Shown in pieces: positions 14,110-22,279 of a stretch of DNA of 35,890 nucleotides (positions are counted from its first letter, which is position 1; each line of letters opens with the position of its first letter). Where the stretch lies: positions 1 through 35,890 of the forward strand of contig JAKADK010000025.1 of assembly GCA_021820665.1 (NCBI GenBank), in the 5' to 3' direction. The position numbers were made by a program, and so were the translations under genes. The notes under the pieces are model-generated. The model was not told the DNA's origin, did no database searches, and was given only the letters and a program-made list of their open reading frames with translations. The stretch comes from Actinomycetes bacterium (GTDB lineage Bacteria > Actinomycetota > Acidimicrobiia > Acidimicrobiales > RAAP-2).

Positions 14110-15750
14110 GTGCTCAGCACCATGCAGGACGCACCCCTGTTGATCACCACCATCCTGCGTCACGGGAGGGACGTCTACGGCGACAGTGCCGTCGACACCG
14201 TCACCGGGCCCGACGGCGAACACGTGAGCGCCACGTTCGCCCAGGTGGCTGAGCGGGTCGACCGGCTGGCTTCGGCGCTGCGGACCCTCGGCGTGGGGCC
14301 CGACGACCGGGTCGGGACCTTCCTGTGGAACAACCAACGGCACCTGGAGGCGTACCTGGCGGTGCCGGCGATGGGAGCCGTCCTCCACACGCTCAACATC
14401 CGGCTCTTCCCCGAGCAGCTGACCTACGTCGTCAACCATGCCGAGGACTCGGTCATCATCGTCGATGCCTCTCTGGTACCCCTCCTCGCCAAGGTCCACG
14501 CCCAGCTCACCACGGTCCGTCACGTGATCGTGGCCGGCGGCGATGCCGATTCCGGCGAGGCGCTCGGCACCACACTAGACTACGAAACGCTCCTGGCCGC
14601 CGAGGAGCCAGGCTATCCGTGGCCCGAGCTGGACGAACGGCAGGCGGCCGGCATGTGCTACACCTCGGGGACGACGGGGGACCCGAAGGGCGTGGTCTAC
14701 AGCCACCGTTCCACCTTCCTGCACTCGATTGCCGTCACCTCGGCGTCGTCCCTGGCCATCAACCAGTTCGACCGCGTCCTCACCATCGTGCCCATGTTCC
14801 ACGTCAACGCCTGGGGCACGCCGTACGCGGCGTTCCTAGTGGGCGCCGACCTCGTCATGCCCCAGCAGTACCTGCAGGCGGCTCCCCTGGCCGCCACCAT
14901 CGCGGCTACGCGGCCGACCCTGGCGTGCGGCGTCCCGACGATCTGGAACGACCTGCTGCGCTACGGCGAGGCGAACCCGGTGGACCTCTCCTCCCTCCGG
15001 GCGGTCGTCGGCGGCGGTGCCGCCGTGCCCCGTGCCCTCATCGAACGGTTCGGGCAACAATTCGGGGTCGAGATGATCCAGGGGTGGGGGATGACCGAGA
15101 CGAGCCCGCTCTGCGCCCTGGCCATCCCGCCCCGGGGTACCGCTCCAGAGGACGAGCTCGATTGGCGGGCGAAGACCGGCCGCGTGGTCCCGGGTATCGA
15201 GGTGCGTATCGCCGCCGACGACGGCACGATCCTCCCGCGCGACGGCACGTCGGTCGGGGAGTTCGAGGTGCGAGGCCCCTGGGTCATCGGCTCCTACTAC
15301 CGGGACCCGAGCACGGACCGCTTCCACGACGGGTGGCTGCGTACCGGTGACGTCGGGACCCTGGACTCCAAGGGGTTCATGCAGATCAGTGACCGGACGA
15401 AGGACGTCATCAAGTCCGGGGGTGAATGGATCTCCTCCGTCGAGCTCGAGAACGCCGTCATGGCCCATCCGGGCGTCTTCGAAGCGGCCGTCGTGGCCGT
15501 TCCCGACGAGAAGTGGAGCGAACGCCCGCTCGTCGCCGTGGTGAGGAACGAGGGGTCGACGGTCACCGCCGAGGAGCTGGTGGCGTTCCTCCAGCCCCGG
15601 GTGTCGCGGTGGTGGCTCCCGGAGCGGTGGACGTTCGTCGACGAGCTCCCGAAGACGAGCGTGGGGAAGTTCGACAAGAAGGTGCTGCGAGCGAGCTACG
15701 CGGACCATGCCCTCGACGTGGTCCCGGTTGCCGTCCCCGGTGAGGGATGA
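14110..15750 (+). CDS. AMP-forming fatty-acid/acyl-CoA ligase (FadD-like)
   Basis: A 546-aa ANL-superfamily adenylating enzyme that activates a fatty or other organic acid to acyl-CoA through an acyl-AMP. The phosphate loop reads YTSGTTGDPKG (near residue 185). The adenine region reads GWGMTETSP, the hinge region includes WLRTGDVG and ISDRTKDVIKSGGEWI, and the catalytic C-terminal lysine is K520 in LPKTSVGKFDKK. That last segment fits PX4GK, the motif recognised by Pat-type acetyltransferases. The GTG at 14110 has GAGGAGG upstream, and an ATG 12 bases later is possible. The chain length of the substrate is not readable. A 7-bp-stem hairpin (14068-14086) lies in the leader. Confidence 0.92.
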   Translation: MLSTMQDAPLLITTILRHGRDVYGDSAVDTVTGPDGEHVSATFAQVAERVDRLASALRTLGVGPDDRVGTFLWNNQRHLEAYLAVPAMGAVLHTLNIRLFPEQLTYVVNHAEDSVIIVDASLVPLLAKVHAQLTTVRHVIVAGGDADSGEALGTTLDYETLLAAEEPGYPWPELDERQAAGMCYTSGTTGDPKGVVYSHRSTFLHSIAVTSASSLAINQFDRVLTIVPMFHVNAWGTPYAAFLVGADLVMPQQYLQAAPLAATIAATRPTLACGVPTIWNDLLRYGEANPVDLSSLRAVVGGGAAVPRALIERFGQQFGVEMIQGWGMTETSPLCALAIPPRGTAPEDELDWRAKTGRVVPGIEVRIAADDGTILPRDGTSVGEFEVRGPWVIGSYYRDPSTDRFHDGWLRTGDVGTLDSKGFMQISDRTKDVIKSGGEWISSVELENAVMAHPGVFEAAVVAVPDEKWSERPLVAVVRNEGSTVTAEELVAFLQPRVSRWWLPERWTFVDELPKTSVGKFDKKVLRASYADHALDVVPVAVPGEG

Positions 15751-15791
15751 GCCCGTGACCGGTGGGGTGGGGATCGAGCGGTACCGGCGGC

Positions 15792-16025
15792 GTGGCTGAC
15801 CGGCTCGGCGACGTGGCGGCCCAGCTGGCCGGGATCGCCGACGCGCTCGCGGATGCGGCGCTCGACCGGCTGCGGGAGGCGTCAGAGTCGCTGCCACCCG
15901 GCGGGGAGCCAGATCGAGAGCTCCTGGCCGAGGAACGGCGCATCACCAGGGCGCGTCGGGCCGTGGAGAAGGCGGTGGCCCTCCTCGCCCCGGACGTCCG
16001 TGCCGGCGCCGACGACACCGCCTGA
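15792..16025 (+). CDS. Small helical conserved hypothetical protein
   Basis: A 77-aa protein that should fold as a helical hairpin: LGDVAAQLAGIADALADAAL, then a proline/glycine turn (LPPGG), then EERRITRARRAVEKAVALL. I recognise it as a frequent small actinobacterial type without known function. GTG 15792 begins the conserved part. A GTG at 15762 would add ten low-complexity residues. It lies 41 bp after the acyl-CoA ligase and may share its transcript. It is convergent with the LOG gene. Confidence 0.6.
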   Translation: MADRLGDVAAQLAGIADALADAALDRLREASESLPPGGEPDRELLAEERRITRARRAVEKAVALLAPDVRAGADDTA

Positions 16026-16113
16026 CCACCTGGTCGCACCGCCTGACCGCCGCTGGCGTCCTCCGGCGTCCCGTGTCGCCCTGATGGTGGTGCTCCCTCC
16101 GCCCGGGAACGCC

Positions 16114-17295
16114 TCAGGCTCCGACGGCCGGGCCGGGCCCGCCGGTGCACTCGTTGATGGCGTCGACGAGCAGGCGGAGCCGGCTGAAGCGTGTCGGGTC
16201 GAGACGGAGAGCCAGCCTCGGCTGGTCGAGGTGGTCGTGGCCGGAGCGCTCCGGCGGCAGGGGCCGAGTGGGGTGGATGGTGCCGGTCGTCACGAGATCG
16301 GCGAACCTCCGGTTGAGGTCGGCGAGCTCGGACCGGTCCGGCGCCACCAGCATCCGGATGACAAGGAGGTCCCCGACCCAGCGGCAGGCCTGGTAGTTGC
16401 GGTAGAAGCCGACGAGCTCCGCCGTCGCCTCGTCGACGCTGTCGGTGATGCGGGCGAGCGCGAGGTCGTCGGGGGAGATCAGGGCGTTGGCCACCAGCTC
16501 GTTGTCGGCGAACGCACGCCACGAGCGCCAGTATCCCTGGCCAGGAGCATCGAGGAGGACGACCGGGGCCGGTGTGGCCTTCCCGGTCTGGAGGAGGGTC
16601 AGGAGCTCGAAACCCTCGTCGAGGGTCCCGAACCCGCCCGGAAGGAGGACGTAGGCGTCCGTCTCCTTGATCAACATGAGCTTCCGGGTGAAGAAGTACC
16701 GCATCGAGACGAGCTTTGGGTCCTGGGCGATGAACTGGTTGGGCTCCTGTTCGAAGGGGAGCCGGATGTTCACGCCCAGGGACCGGTCGGTACCGGCACC
16801 CTCCATCCCGGCGGCCATGATCCCCGGGCCGGCGCCGGTCACGACCATCCAACCCGAGCGGGCGACGCGTTGGGCAAGAGCACGCGCCTGGCGGTAGGCG
16901 TGGTCACCGGGCCCGGTGCGCGCCGAGCCGAAGATCGCCACCTTCCGGATGCCGCGGTAGGGGCGGAAGATCTCGAACGCCTGGGTCATCTCGGTCAGGG
17001 CGGCGTCGGCGATCTTCAGGTCGATGAGATCGGTGTCCGACCGGGCCAGGAGCTCGACGGTGGCCAGGAGCGACTCGACGAGCCTGCGGACGCTCGGGCG
17101 AGCGTCGTCGGAGAGGACGGCATCGGCGAACCGGGCACGGATCGATGCCGTTCCCTCCGATGCCGTTCCCTCCGATGCCGTTCCCTCCGATGCCGTTCCC
17201 TCCGATGCCGTTCCCTCCGATGCCGTCTGGGGAGGGAGCGCGTCGACAGGGGTTCCGTCGCCGAGCGGCGGCGGGAGGTCCGGGTCCGGGGCCAC
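16114..17295 (-). CDS. LOG family protein (TIGR00730-type nucleotide phosphoribohydrolase)
   Basis: A protein of about 393 aa with a Rossmann-like LOG domain: VAIFGSARTGPGD, VTGAGPGIMAAGMEGA and the signature PGGFGTLDE. Relatives release the base from cytokinin riboside or other nucleoside 5'-monophosphates. This is longer than the usual ~200-250 aa. An N-terminal extension contains five tandem EGTAS repeats encoded by a 15-bp minisatellite, and a C-terminal ~130 residues follow the core. The start is taken as GTG 17295, eight bases after the cofGH stop, with no clear ribosome site. The frame continues open through cofGH, but that part is shadow. It is the last gene of the fab-cofGH run. Confidence 0.82.
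   Translation of the reverse strand: MAPDPDLPPPLGDGTPVDALPPQTASEGTASEGTASEGTASEGTASEGTASIRARFADAVLSDDARPSVRRLVESLLATVELLARSDTDLIDLKIADAALTEMTQAFEIFRPYRGIRKVAIFGSARTGPGDHAYRQARALAQRVARSGWMVVTGAGPGIMAAGMEGAGTDRSLGVNIRLPFEQEPNQFIAQDPKLVSMRYFFTRKLMLIKETDAYVLLPGGFGTLDEGFELLTLLQTGKATPAPVVLLDAPGQGYWRSWRAFADNELVANALISPDDLALARITDSVDEATAELVGFYRNYQACRWVGDLLVIRMLVAPDRSELADLNRRFADLVTTGTIHPTRPLPPERSGHDHLDQPRLALRLDPTRFSRLRLLVDAINECTGGPGPAVGA
17144..17226. repeat. 15-bp in-frame minisatellite in the LOG gene
   Basis: Five perfect copies of GATGCCGTTCCCTCC (17144-17218) plus 8 bases of a sixth. On the minus strand this encodes (EGTAS)n in the N-terminal linker. Unit gain or loss keeps the frame, so linker length can vary between strains. 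Confidence 0.95.
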
Positions 17296-17303
17296 GCCGA
17301 CGG

Positions 17304-19838
17304 TCAGCGGGACGCGGTGAGGGTGACGGGCACGGCTGCGCCGGGAACCTCGTGCCCGGTGCGGCCGGCGTGCTCTCCGGCCCGCGCCGGATGGTCCAGC
17401 CAGAGGTTCTCGGTGACCGGGCCGTAGAGGGTGGTCCGCTGGACGAGAGGGCGTCCGAGGGGAGCGAGGTGGTCGCGGAGGTCCCCGACGTCGAGGAGCT
17501 GCCCGTGGGTGGCGCCTGCCGCCCGGGAGATGTTCTCGTCCATGAGCGTGCCGCCGAGGTCGTTGGCCCCCGCCGCCAGTATCTGGAGCACGCCGCCGAT
17601 CCCCATCTTTACCCAGCTGGCCTGGATGCTGTCGATGGCCCCCAGGTAGGCGATGCGGCCGACGGCGTGCATGAGCACCGCCTCCCGGAACGTCGGCCCC
17701 TTCCGGGCGCGGTGCTGGAGGTAGATCGGTGTGGCCATGTGGACAAAGGGGAGGGGAACGAACTCGGTGAAGCCGCCGGTCTCCCGCTGGAGCGCCCGTG
17801 TCCGTACGAGATGGCGGGCCCAAGAGCGGGGATGCTCGACGGCCCCGAACATGATGGTGACGTTGGAGCGCAGGCCGACCTGGTGGGCGGTGCGGTGGGC
17901 GTCCAGCCACTCGTCGGTCGAGATCTTGTCGGGGCAGAGCACGGCCCGTACCTCGTCGTCGAGGATCTCCGCCGCTGTGCCGGGGAGCGTCCGTAACCCG
18001 GCGGCGCGCAACTCGGTCAGGTAGGTGGCGAGCGGCACGCCGGAGCGTCGGGCCCCCTCGGTGACCTCGAGGGCCGTGAAACCGTGGATGTGGATGGCGG
18101 GCGACGCCGCCCGGACGGCCCGGATCACGTCGAGGTAGTAGGCCCCGTCGAAGTCGGGGTGGATCCCGCCCTGCAGGCACACCTCGGTGGCGCCCCGCGC
18201 CTCGGCTTCGGCGACCCGTGTCGTGATCTCGTCCAGGTCGAGGAGGTACGGCGCGCCCCGCAGGTTGAGCGAGAGCGGGCCCTTGGAGAAGGCGCAGAAG
18301 CGGCACCGGAAGGTGCAGACGTTGGTGTAGTTGATGTTCCGATTGGCGACGAAGGTGACGGACGGCCCGACGCGTTCGGCGCGGAAGTGGTCGGCGACCG
18401 CCGCCACGTCCCGGACCTCCCGGCCACGGGCCGAGAACAGCGTCACGATCTCGTCCTCGCCCACCTCGGCACCGGCCAGCACGCCGTCGAGCACCTCGGA
18501 GACGGCGGTGGGACCCCGGCGTCCCCAGACGGCGACGGTCCCGGGCGACCCCTCCCGGTGCGGTGGATCCTCGTGCGATCCCGTTCCGGTCCCGGGCGAT
18601 CCCGCCTGGGGGTCGGGAGACCCCGTCCCGGGCGCGGCGACGCGGTCGGGGAGGACGACCAGGTCGGGTGGGGCGACGTCGCCACCGGAGCACCACGGGT
18701 GATCGCGGGCGAGCCCTTCGGCGTCCGACAGGTCGAGGACCGCTGGCCGGACGGCGACGCCCAGCCAGCGGTCGGGGTCGAGGGCGCGCTCCGGGTAGAT
18801 CGTGAGCCGGGGAGCAAGGGTGCGACCTGCCGCCTCCGTGGCCGCCGCCAGCACGGCGAGCGCGGGCCAGGCCCGCTCGGGGTTGACGTGGTCGGCGGTG
18901 ACGGGAGAGACGCCTCCCCAGTCGTCGATCCCGGCGTCGAGCAGCGGTCGGAGGTCGTCGGAGAGGTTCGGGGGTGCCTGGAGGTGGATGTCCGGCGGGA
19001 GGAGGAGTCTCGCGGCGGCGATGGTCCAGAGCAGTTCGGCGGGGGGGCACGGATCGGTGCCGTGCATGGCTGTCCCCGGCTTGGGCAGGAAGTTCTGGAC
19101 GATGACCTCTTGGACGTGGCCATGCCGGGCGTGGCTGGCCGCGATCGCCTCCAGGGTGCGGACACGATCGGCCCGCGACTCGCCGATGCCCACCAGGAGG
19201 CCGGTAGTGAACGGGATCTCCGCCCGCCCCGCCGCCTCCAGGGTGGCGAGCCGTCGCTCCGGAGTCTTGTCCGGGGATCCCCGATGGGCAGCCAGGTTGG
19301 GATTGAGCGACTCCAGCATCATCCCCTGGCTGGCGGTGACCTGGCGCAGCCGTGCCAGATCGGCCTCATCCAGGGCACCGGCGTTGGCGTGGGGGAGGAG
19401 GCCGGTGGTCGACAGGACCCGCTCGCAGGCGGCGACGAGGTAGTCGACGGTGGAGGCGTGGCCGTGGGCCCCGAGCCACTGGCTGGCGGCCGGATAGCGG
19501 GCTTCGGGTGCCTCGCCCAACGTGAAGAGCGCCTCGGCGCACCCGGCGTCGCGTCCGGCGGCGGCGATCGCCTCGACCTCGTCGAGATCGAGGTAGGGGG
19601 CCTTCACGCGGGCCGGGGGTTTGGCGAAGGTGCAGTAGCCACACCGGTCCCGGCACAGCATCGTGAGGGGGATGAAGACCTTGGGCGAGTAGGTCACCCG
19701 GTGCCCGTGGGCAGCGTCTCTCACGGAGCGGGCCCCCGCGGTCAACTCGTCGATAGGCGCTCTGAGGACGTCGGCGGTTCTCATCGACGGGCGGCGGTCG
19801 AGGGCTGGCGCGCGGCGGGCGAGGGCATCGCGGCCCAC
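17304..19838 (-). CDS. fbiC: FO synthase, fused CofG-CofH (coenzyme F420 biosynthesis)
   Basis: An 844-aa fusion of two radical-SAM enzymes that build the deazaflavin FO from a riboflavin precursor and tyrosine. The CofG half has its iron-sulfur motif in CRDRCGYC (C62, C66, C69). The CofH half has CTFRCRFC (C508, C512, C515). A Gly/Ser/Pro/Thr-rich linker at about 403-437 joins them. The length is that of actinobacterial FbiC. The start is GTG 19838, and ATG 19784 is an alternative; neither has a strong ribosome site. The stop precedes the LOG start by 8 bases, and fabF ends 39 bp upstream, so it may be read from the fab transcript. F420 would serve dehydrogenases and PNPOx-like proteins. Confidence 0.95.
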   Translation of the reverse strand: MGRDALARRAPALDRRPSMRTADVLRAPIDELTAGARSVRDAAHGHRVTYSPKVFIPLTMLCRDRCGYCTFAKPPARVKAPYLDLDEVEAIAAAGRDAGCAEALFTLGEAPEARYPAASQWLGAHGHASTVDYLVAACERVLSTTGLLPHANAGALDEADLARLRQVTASQGMMLESLNPNLAAHRGSPDKTPERRLATLEAAGRAEIPFTTGLLVGIGESRADRVRTLEAIAASHARHGHVQEVIVQNFLPKPGTAMHGTDPCPPAELLWTIAAARLLLPPDIHLQAPPNLSDDLRPLLDAGIDDWGGVSPVTADHVNPERAWPALAVLAAATEAAGRTLAPRLTIYPERALDPDRWLGVAVRPAVLDLSDAEGLARDHPWCSGGDVAPPDLVVLPDRVAAPGTGSPDPQAGSPGTGTGSHEDPPHREGSPGTVAVWGRRGPTAVSEVLDGVLAGAEVGEDEIVTLFSARGREVRDVAAVADHFRAERVGPSVTFVANRNINYTNVCTFRCRFCAFSKGPLSLNLRGAPYLLDLDEITTRVAEAEARGATEVCLQGGIHPDFDGAYYLDVIRAVRAASPAIHIHGFTALEVTEGARRSGVPLATYLTELRAAGLRTLPGTAAEILDDEVRAVLCPDKISTDEWLDAHRTAHQVGLRSNVTIMFGAVEHPRSWARHLVRTRALQRETGGFTEFVPLPFVHMATPIYLQHRARKGPTFREAVLMHAVGRIAYLGAIDSIQASWVKMGIGGVLQILAAGANDLGGTLMDENISRAAGATHGQLLDVGDLRDHLAPLGRPLVQRTTLYGPVTENLWLDHPARAGEHAGRTGHEVPGAAVPVTLTASR

Positions 19839-19877
19839 CTTACCGGAGCGGCTTCGCGCCGGAGACCCCGGTTCCCG

Positions 19878-21083
19878 CTAGGCGTCGGCAACCGGGCTGA
19901 TCACGAGGCACCCGTTGTGCCCGCCGAAGCCGAACGAGTTCGAGAGGACCGGTCGGGGTTCCCACGGCTGGGCCGAACCGCTCACGACCGACACGGTGAT
20001 CTCCGGGTCGGGCTCCTCGAAGCCCACCGTCGGGGGGATGAGGCGTTCCCGGATCGAGAGGACCGAGGCCACGGCCTCGATGGCACCGGCCGCCCCCAGG
20101 CCGTGACCGGTCACCCCTTTCGTGGACGTCACCGGAGGCGCAGCGTCGCCGAAGACCTTCACGATGGCCTCGGACTCCGCCTGGTCGTTGAGCGGGGTGG
20201 ACGTCCCGTGGGCGTTGATGTGGCCGACGGCCGCTGGTTCCAACCCGGCGTCCTCCAGGGCGAGCAGCATGCACGCCGCCGCGCCGCCGCCTCCGGGCGC
20301 CGGGGCCGTGATGTGGTACGAGTCGGCCGTGCTCGCCGATCCGGTGATCTCGGCATAGATGCGGGCACCCCGGCCCACGGCCCGGTCCCAGTCCTCCAGC
20401 ACCAGCGCGCCCGCTCCCTCGGTGATGACGAACCCGTCGCGCCGGATGTCGAACGGCCGGGAGTGCCCGGTCGTGGACAGCGCCGTCATGTTGGCGAAGG
20501 CGGCGATACCGACTTCGGTCATCGCCGCCTCGGAGCCGCCGCCGATCGCCACGTCGAGCCGGCCGGACGCCACCAGGCGGGCGGCGTACCCGATGCTGTG
20601 GGTGCCGGCGGCGCACGCCGTCGTGATCGTCTCGGACGGTCCGTGCCACCCGGTGCGGATGGAGACTGCCGCCGCCCCGGCGTTCGCCATCATCATGGGC
20701 ACGAGCCGCGGCGAGATCCGTCGCGCCCCGCGCTCCCCGTACACGAGCACCTGGTTCTGGAGCGTCTCGAACCCGCCGACGCCGGTGCCCATCACCACGC
20801 CGGCCCGTTCCGGGTCCGCGTCCAGCGGTCCGGCGTCCTGAAGGGCCATGTCGGCGACGGCCACGGCGAACTGGGCGAAGCGGTCGATCTGGCGCGCCTC
20901 TTTCGTGTCGAACCAGCGCGTCACGTCGAAGTCGGGAACCCGGCGCTCACCCTCGGGCGCGGGACCCTGGAGCCCCGTCCACAGCGCCTCGACGCCGGTG
21001 CCGCAGCACGAGACGACTCCCATCCCGGTGACAGCGACCCGGCGACCGGGCACCGGGCCGTCGGGGCCGATGCCGAGGAGCAT
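19878..21083 (-). CDS. fabF: 3-oxoacyl-ACP synthase II (KAS II)
   Basis: A 401-aa condensing enzyme that extends acyl-ACP with malonyl-ACP in fatty-acid synthesis. The catalytic cysteine is C157 in TACAAGTHS. The two histidines are H292 in NAHGTSTPLND and H327 in KGVTGHGLGAAG, with K322 beside the latter. The C-terminal FGFGGHN completes the family. The ATG at 21083 shares one base with the acpP stop (TGATG), so translation is coupled. A longer frame to 21329 is only shadow of acpP. It ends 39 bp before the fbiC start. No fabH is visible in the window. Confidence 0.95.
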   Translation of the reverse strand: MLLGIGPDGPVPGRRVAVTGMGVVSCCGTGVEALWTGLQGPAPEGERRVPDFDVTRWFDTKEARQIDRFAQFAVAVADMALQDAGPLDADPERAGVVMGTGVGGFETLQNQVLVYGERGARRISPRLVPMMMANAGAAAVSIRTGWHGPSETITTACAAGTHSIGYAARLVASGRLDVAIGGGSEAAMTEVGIAAFANMTALSTTGHSRPFDIRRDGFVITEGAGALVLEDWDRAVGRGARIYAEITGSASTADSYHITAPAPGGGGAAACMLLALEDAGLEPAAVGHINAHGTSTPLNDQAESEAIVKVFGDAAPPVTSTKGVTGHGLGAAGAIEAVASVLSIRERLIPPTVGFEEPDPEITVSVVSGSAQPWEPRPVLSNSFGFGGHNGCLVISPVADA

Positions 21084-21322
21084 CAGAGCTTGGCGGCGAT
21101 GAGGTCGTAGGCGGCGCCGATGGTCTCGATGCCTTCCAGCTCCGTCTCCTCGACCGTGATGTCGAAGGCTTCCTCGAGGGCCATCACGAGCTCGACGAGG
21201 TCGAGGCTGTCGGCATCGAGGTCGTCGGCGAACCGGGCCTCTTTGGTGATCTTCTCGGCCGGCACCTGGAGCACCTCCACCGCGCACTCCTTGAACTTCT
21301 CGAACGTCTCGTCGCTTGCCAC
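21083..21322 (-). CDS. acpP: Acyl carrier protein
   Basis: A 79-aa acidic four-helix protein that carries acyl chains on a phosphopantetheine arm at S39 in DADSLDLVEL. The start is GTG with AGAAGGGAT upstream. It sits between fabG and fabF, coupled to fabF by a TGATG junction, but separated from fabG by a 168-bp leader that holds an 8-bp-stem hairpin. That spacing could allow separate, higher expression, as carrier proteins are usually made in excess. Confidence 0.95.
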   Translation of the reverse strand: MASDETFEKFKECAVEVLQVPAEKITKEARFADDLDADSLDLVELVMALEEAFDITVEETELEGIETIGAAYDLIAAKL

Positions 21323-21348
21323 GGTGCATCCCTTCTGGTCAGACCCTC

Positions 21349-21369
21349 GCCCGCCTGGACGAGGCGGGC
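21349..21369 (-). promoter_or_regulatory. Leader hairpin before acpP
   Basis: A perfect 8-bp stem GCCCGCCT/AGGCGGGC with a 5-base loop, 26 bases upstream of the acpP start in the same transcript direction. A C/A-rich, G-poor stretch of RNA (21380-21416) precedes it. It may be an attenuator, a processing site or a terminator for fabG. Confidence 0.4.
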
Positions 21370-21490
21370 ACTGGGCTCATGGTGTGTGGTGTCGTGTGGT
21401 CTGGTCTGGTGCGGTGCTCCGCTGCCCGGGCGGCCGGGTGACCGGCGTCCGGCCGCCGGCCCCGAGCTGACGGAGGACCCCTGGTCCGGG

Positions 21491-22279
21491 CTACCCGCCC
21501 ATGGCCAGCCCACCGTCGACCGGGAGGACGGCCCCGGTAATGTAGCCGGCGGCGTCGGAGGCCAGGAACCCCACCGCCTCGGCGATCTCCCCGGGCTCGG
21601 CCGTGCGTCCCAGCGGGACCAGGGCCTCCAGCTGTCCCTTCCGGTCGTCCCCGAGGGCCCCGAGCATATCCGTCTCGACGAGGCCGGGGGCGACCACGTT
21701 GACCGTGATCGAACGGCTGGCGACCTCGCGGGCAAGCGAGCGGGCCATGCCGCCGAGCCCCGCCTTGGCGGCGGCGTAATTGACCTGCCCCGCGGACCCC
21801 ATGGTGGCGACCACCGAGGACACGAGGATGATCCGGCCGCGGTGGAGCCGGAGCATCTTGGCCAGCCCCCGCTTGACCACGCGGAAGGCGCCGGTCAGGT
21901 TGGTGGCCACGACCTCGTCCCAGGCGTCGTCGGTCATGCGCAGGACGAGGGCGTCCCGGGTGATGCCGGCGTTGGCCACGATCACCTCCACCGGACCCCA
22001 TGCCGCCTCGACGGTGGCGTACGCGGCGTCGACCTGATCGGGCCGTGTGACGTCACAGGCCAGGGCCATGAGGCGATCCTCCCCAAAGGCGCCATCGGGC
22101 CGGTCGGAGGCTCCCAACGCCCCGGCCGAGCCGGACCGTGAGGTGACGACGACCCGGTCGCCGTGGTGGAGGAACCACGCGGCACACGCCTGGCCGATAC
22201 CCCGAGACCCTCCGGTGACGAGCACCACCCGGCCGGCGTGCCTCTCCTGCGGGCCGGCCGGGTGGTCGGAACCGCTCAT
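21491..22279 (-). CDS. fabG: 3-oxoacyl-ACP reductase
   Basis: A 262-aa short-chain dehydrogenase that reduces 3-oxoacyl-ACP with NADPH. The cofactor loop is VTGGSRGIG, followed by NAG (N103), N127, catalytic S155, Y168 and K172 (YAAAK), and a C-terminal VDGGLAMGG. The ATG at 22279 overlaps the fabD stop by four bases (ATGA), giving translational coupling. About 14 N-terminal residues precede the fold and are poorly conserved in nature. A long frame upstream is shadow of fabD. Confidence 0.95.
   Translation of the reverse strand: MSGSDHPAGPQERHAGRVVLVTGGSRGIGQACAAWFLHHGDRVVVTSRSGSAGALGASDRPDGAFGEDRLMALACDVTRPDQVDAAYATVEAAWGPVEVIVANAGITRDALVLRMTDDAWDEVVATNLTGAFRVVKRGLAKMLRLHRGRIILVSSVVATMGSAGQVNYAAAKAGLGGMARSLAREVASRSITVNVVAPGLVETDMLGALGDDRKGQLEALVPLGRTAEPGEIAEAVGFLASDAAGYITGAVLPVDGGLAMGG

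Noticed and set aside
13929-14153. 75-residue N-terminal extension of the GNAT-synthetase fusion
   Set aside because: The extension overlaps the divergent ligase start, is Arg/Gly-rich, and the ATG at 13928 has GGGAAGG upstream.
17144-17226. The 15-bp repeat array as a possible CRISPR
   Set aside because: Units are directly adjacent with no spacers and lie in frame in a coding gene; no cas genes are present.
18084-21110. A 1008-codon open frame on the plus strand
   Set aside because: It runs antisense to fbiC, fabF and acpP, has low-complexity Gly/Arg-rich translation and no family motif. Open antisense frames are normal in very GC-rich DNA.
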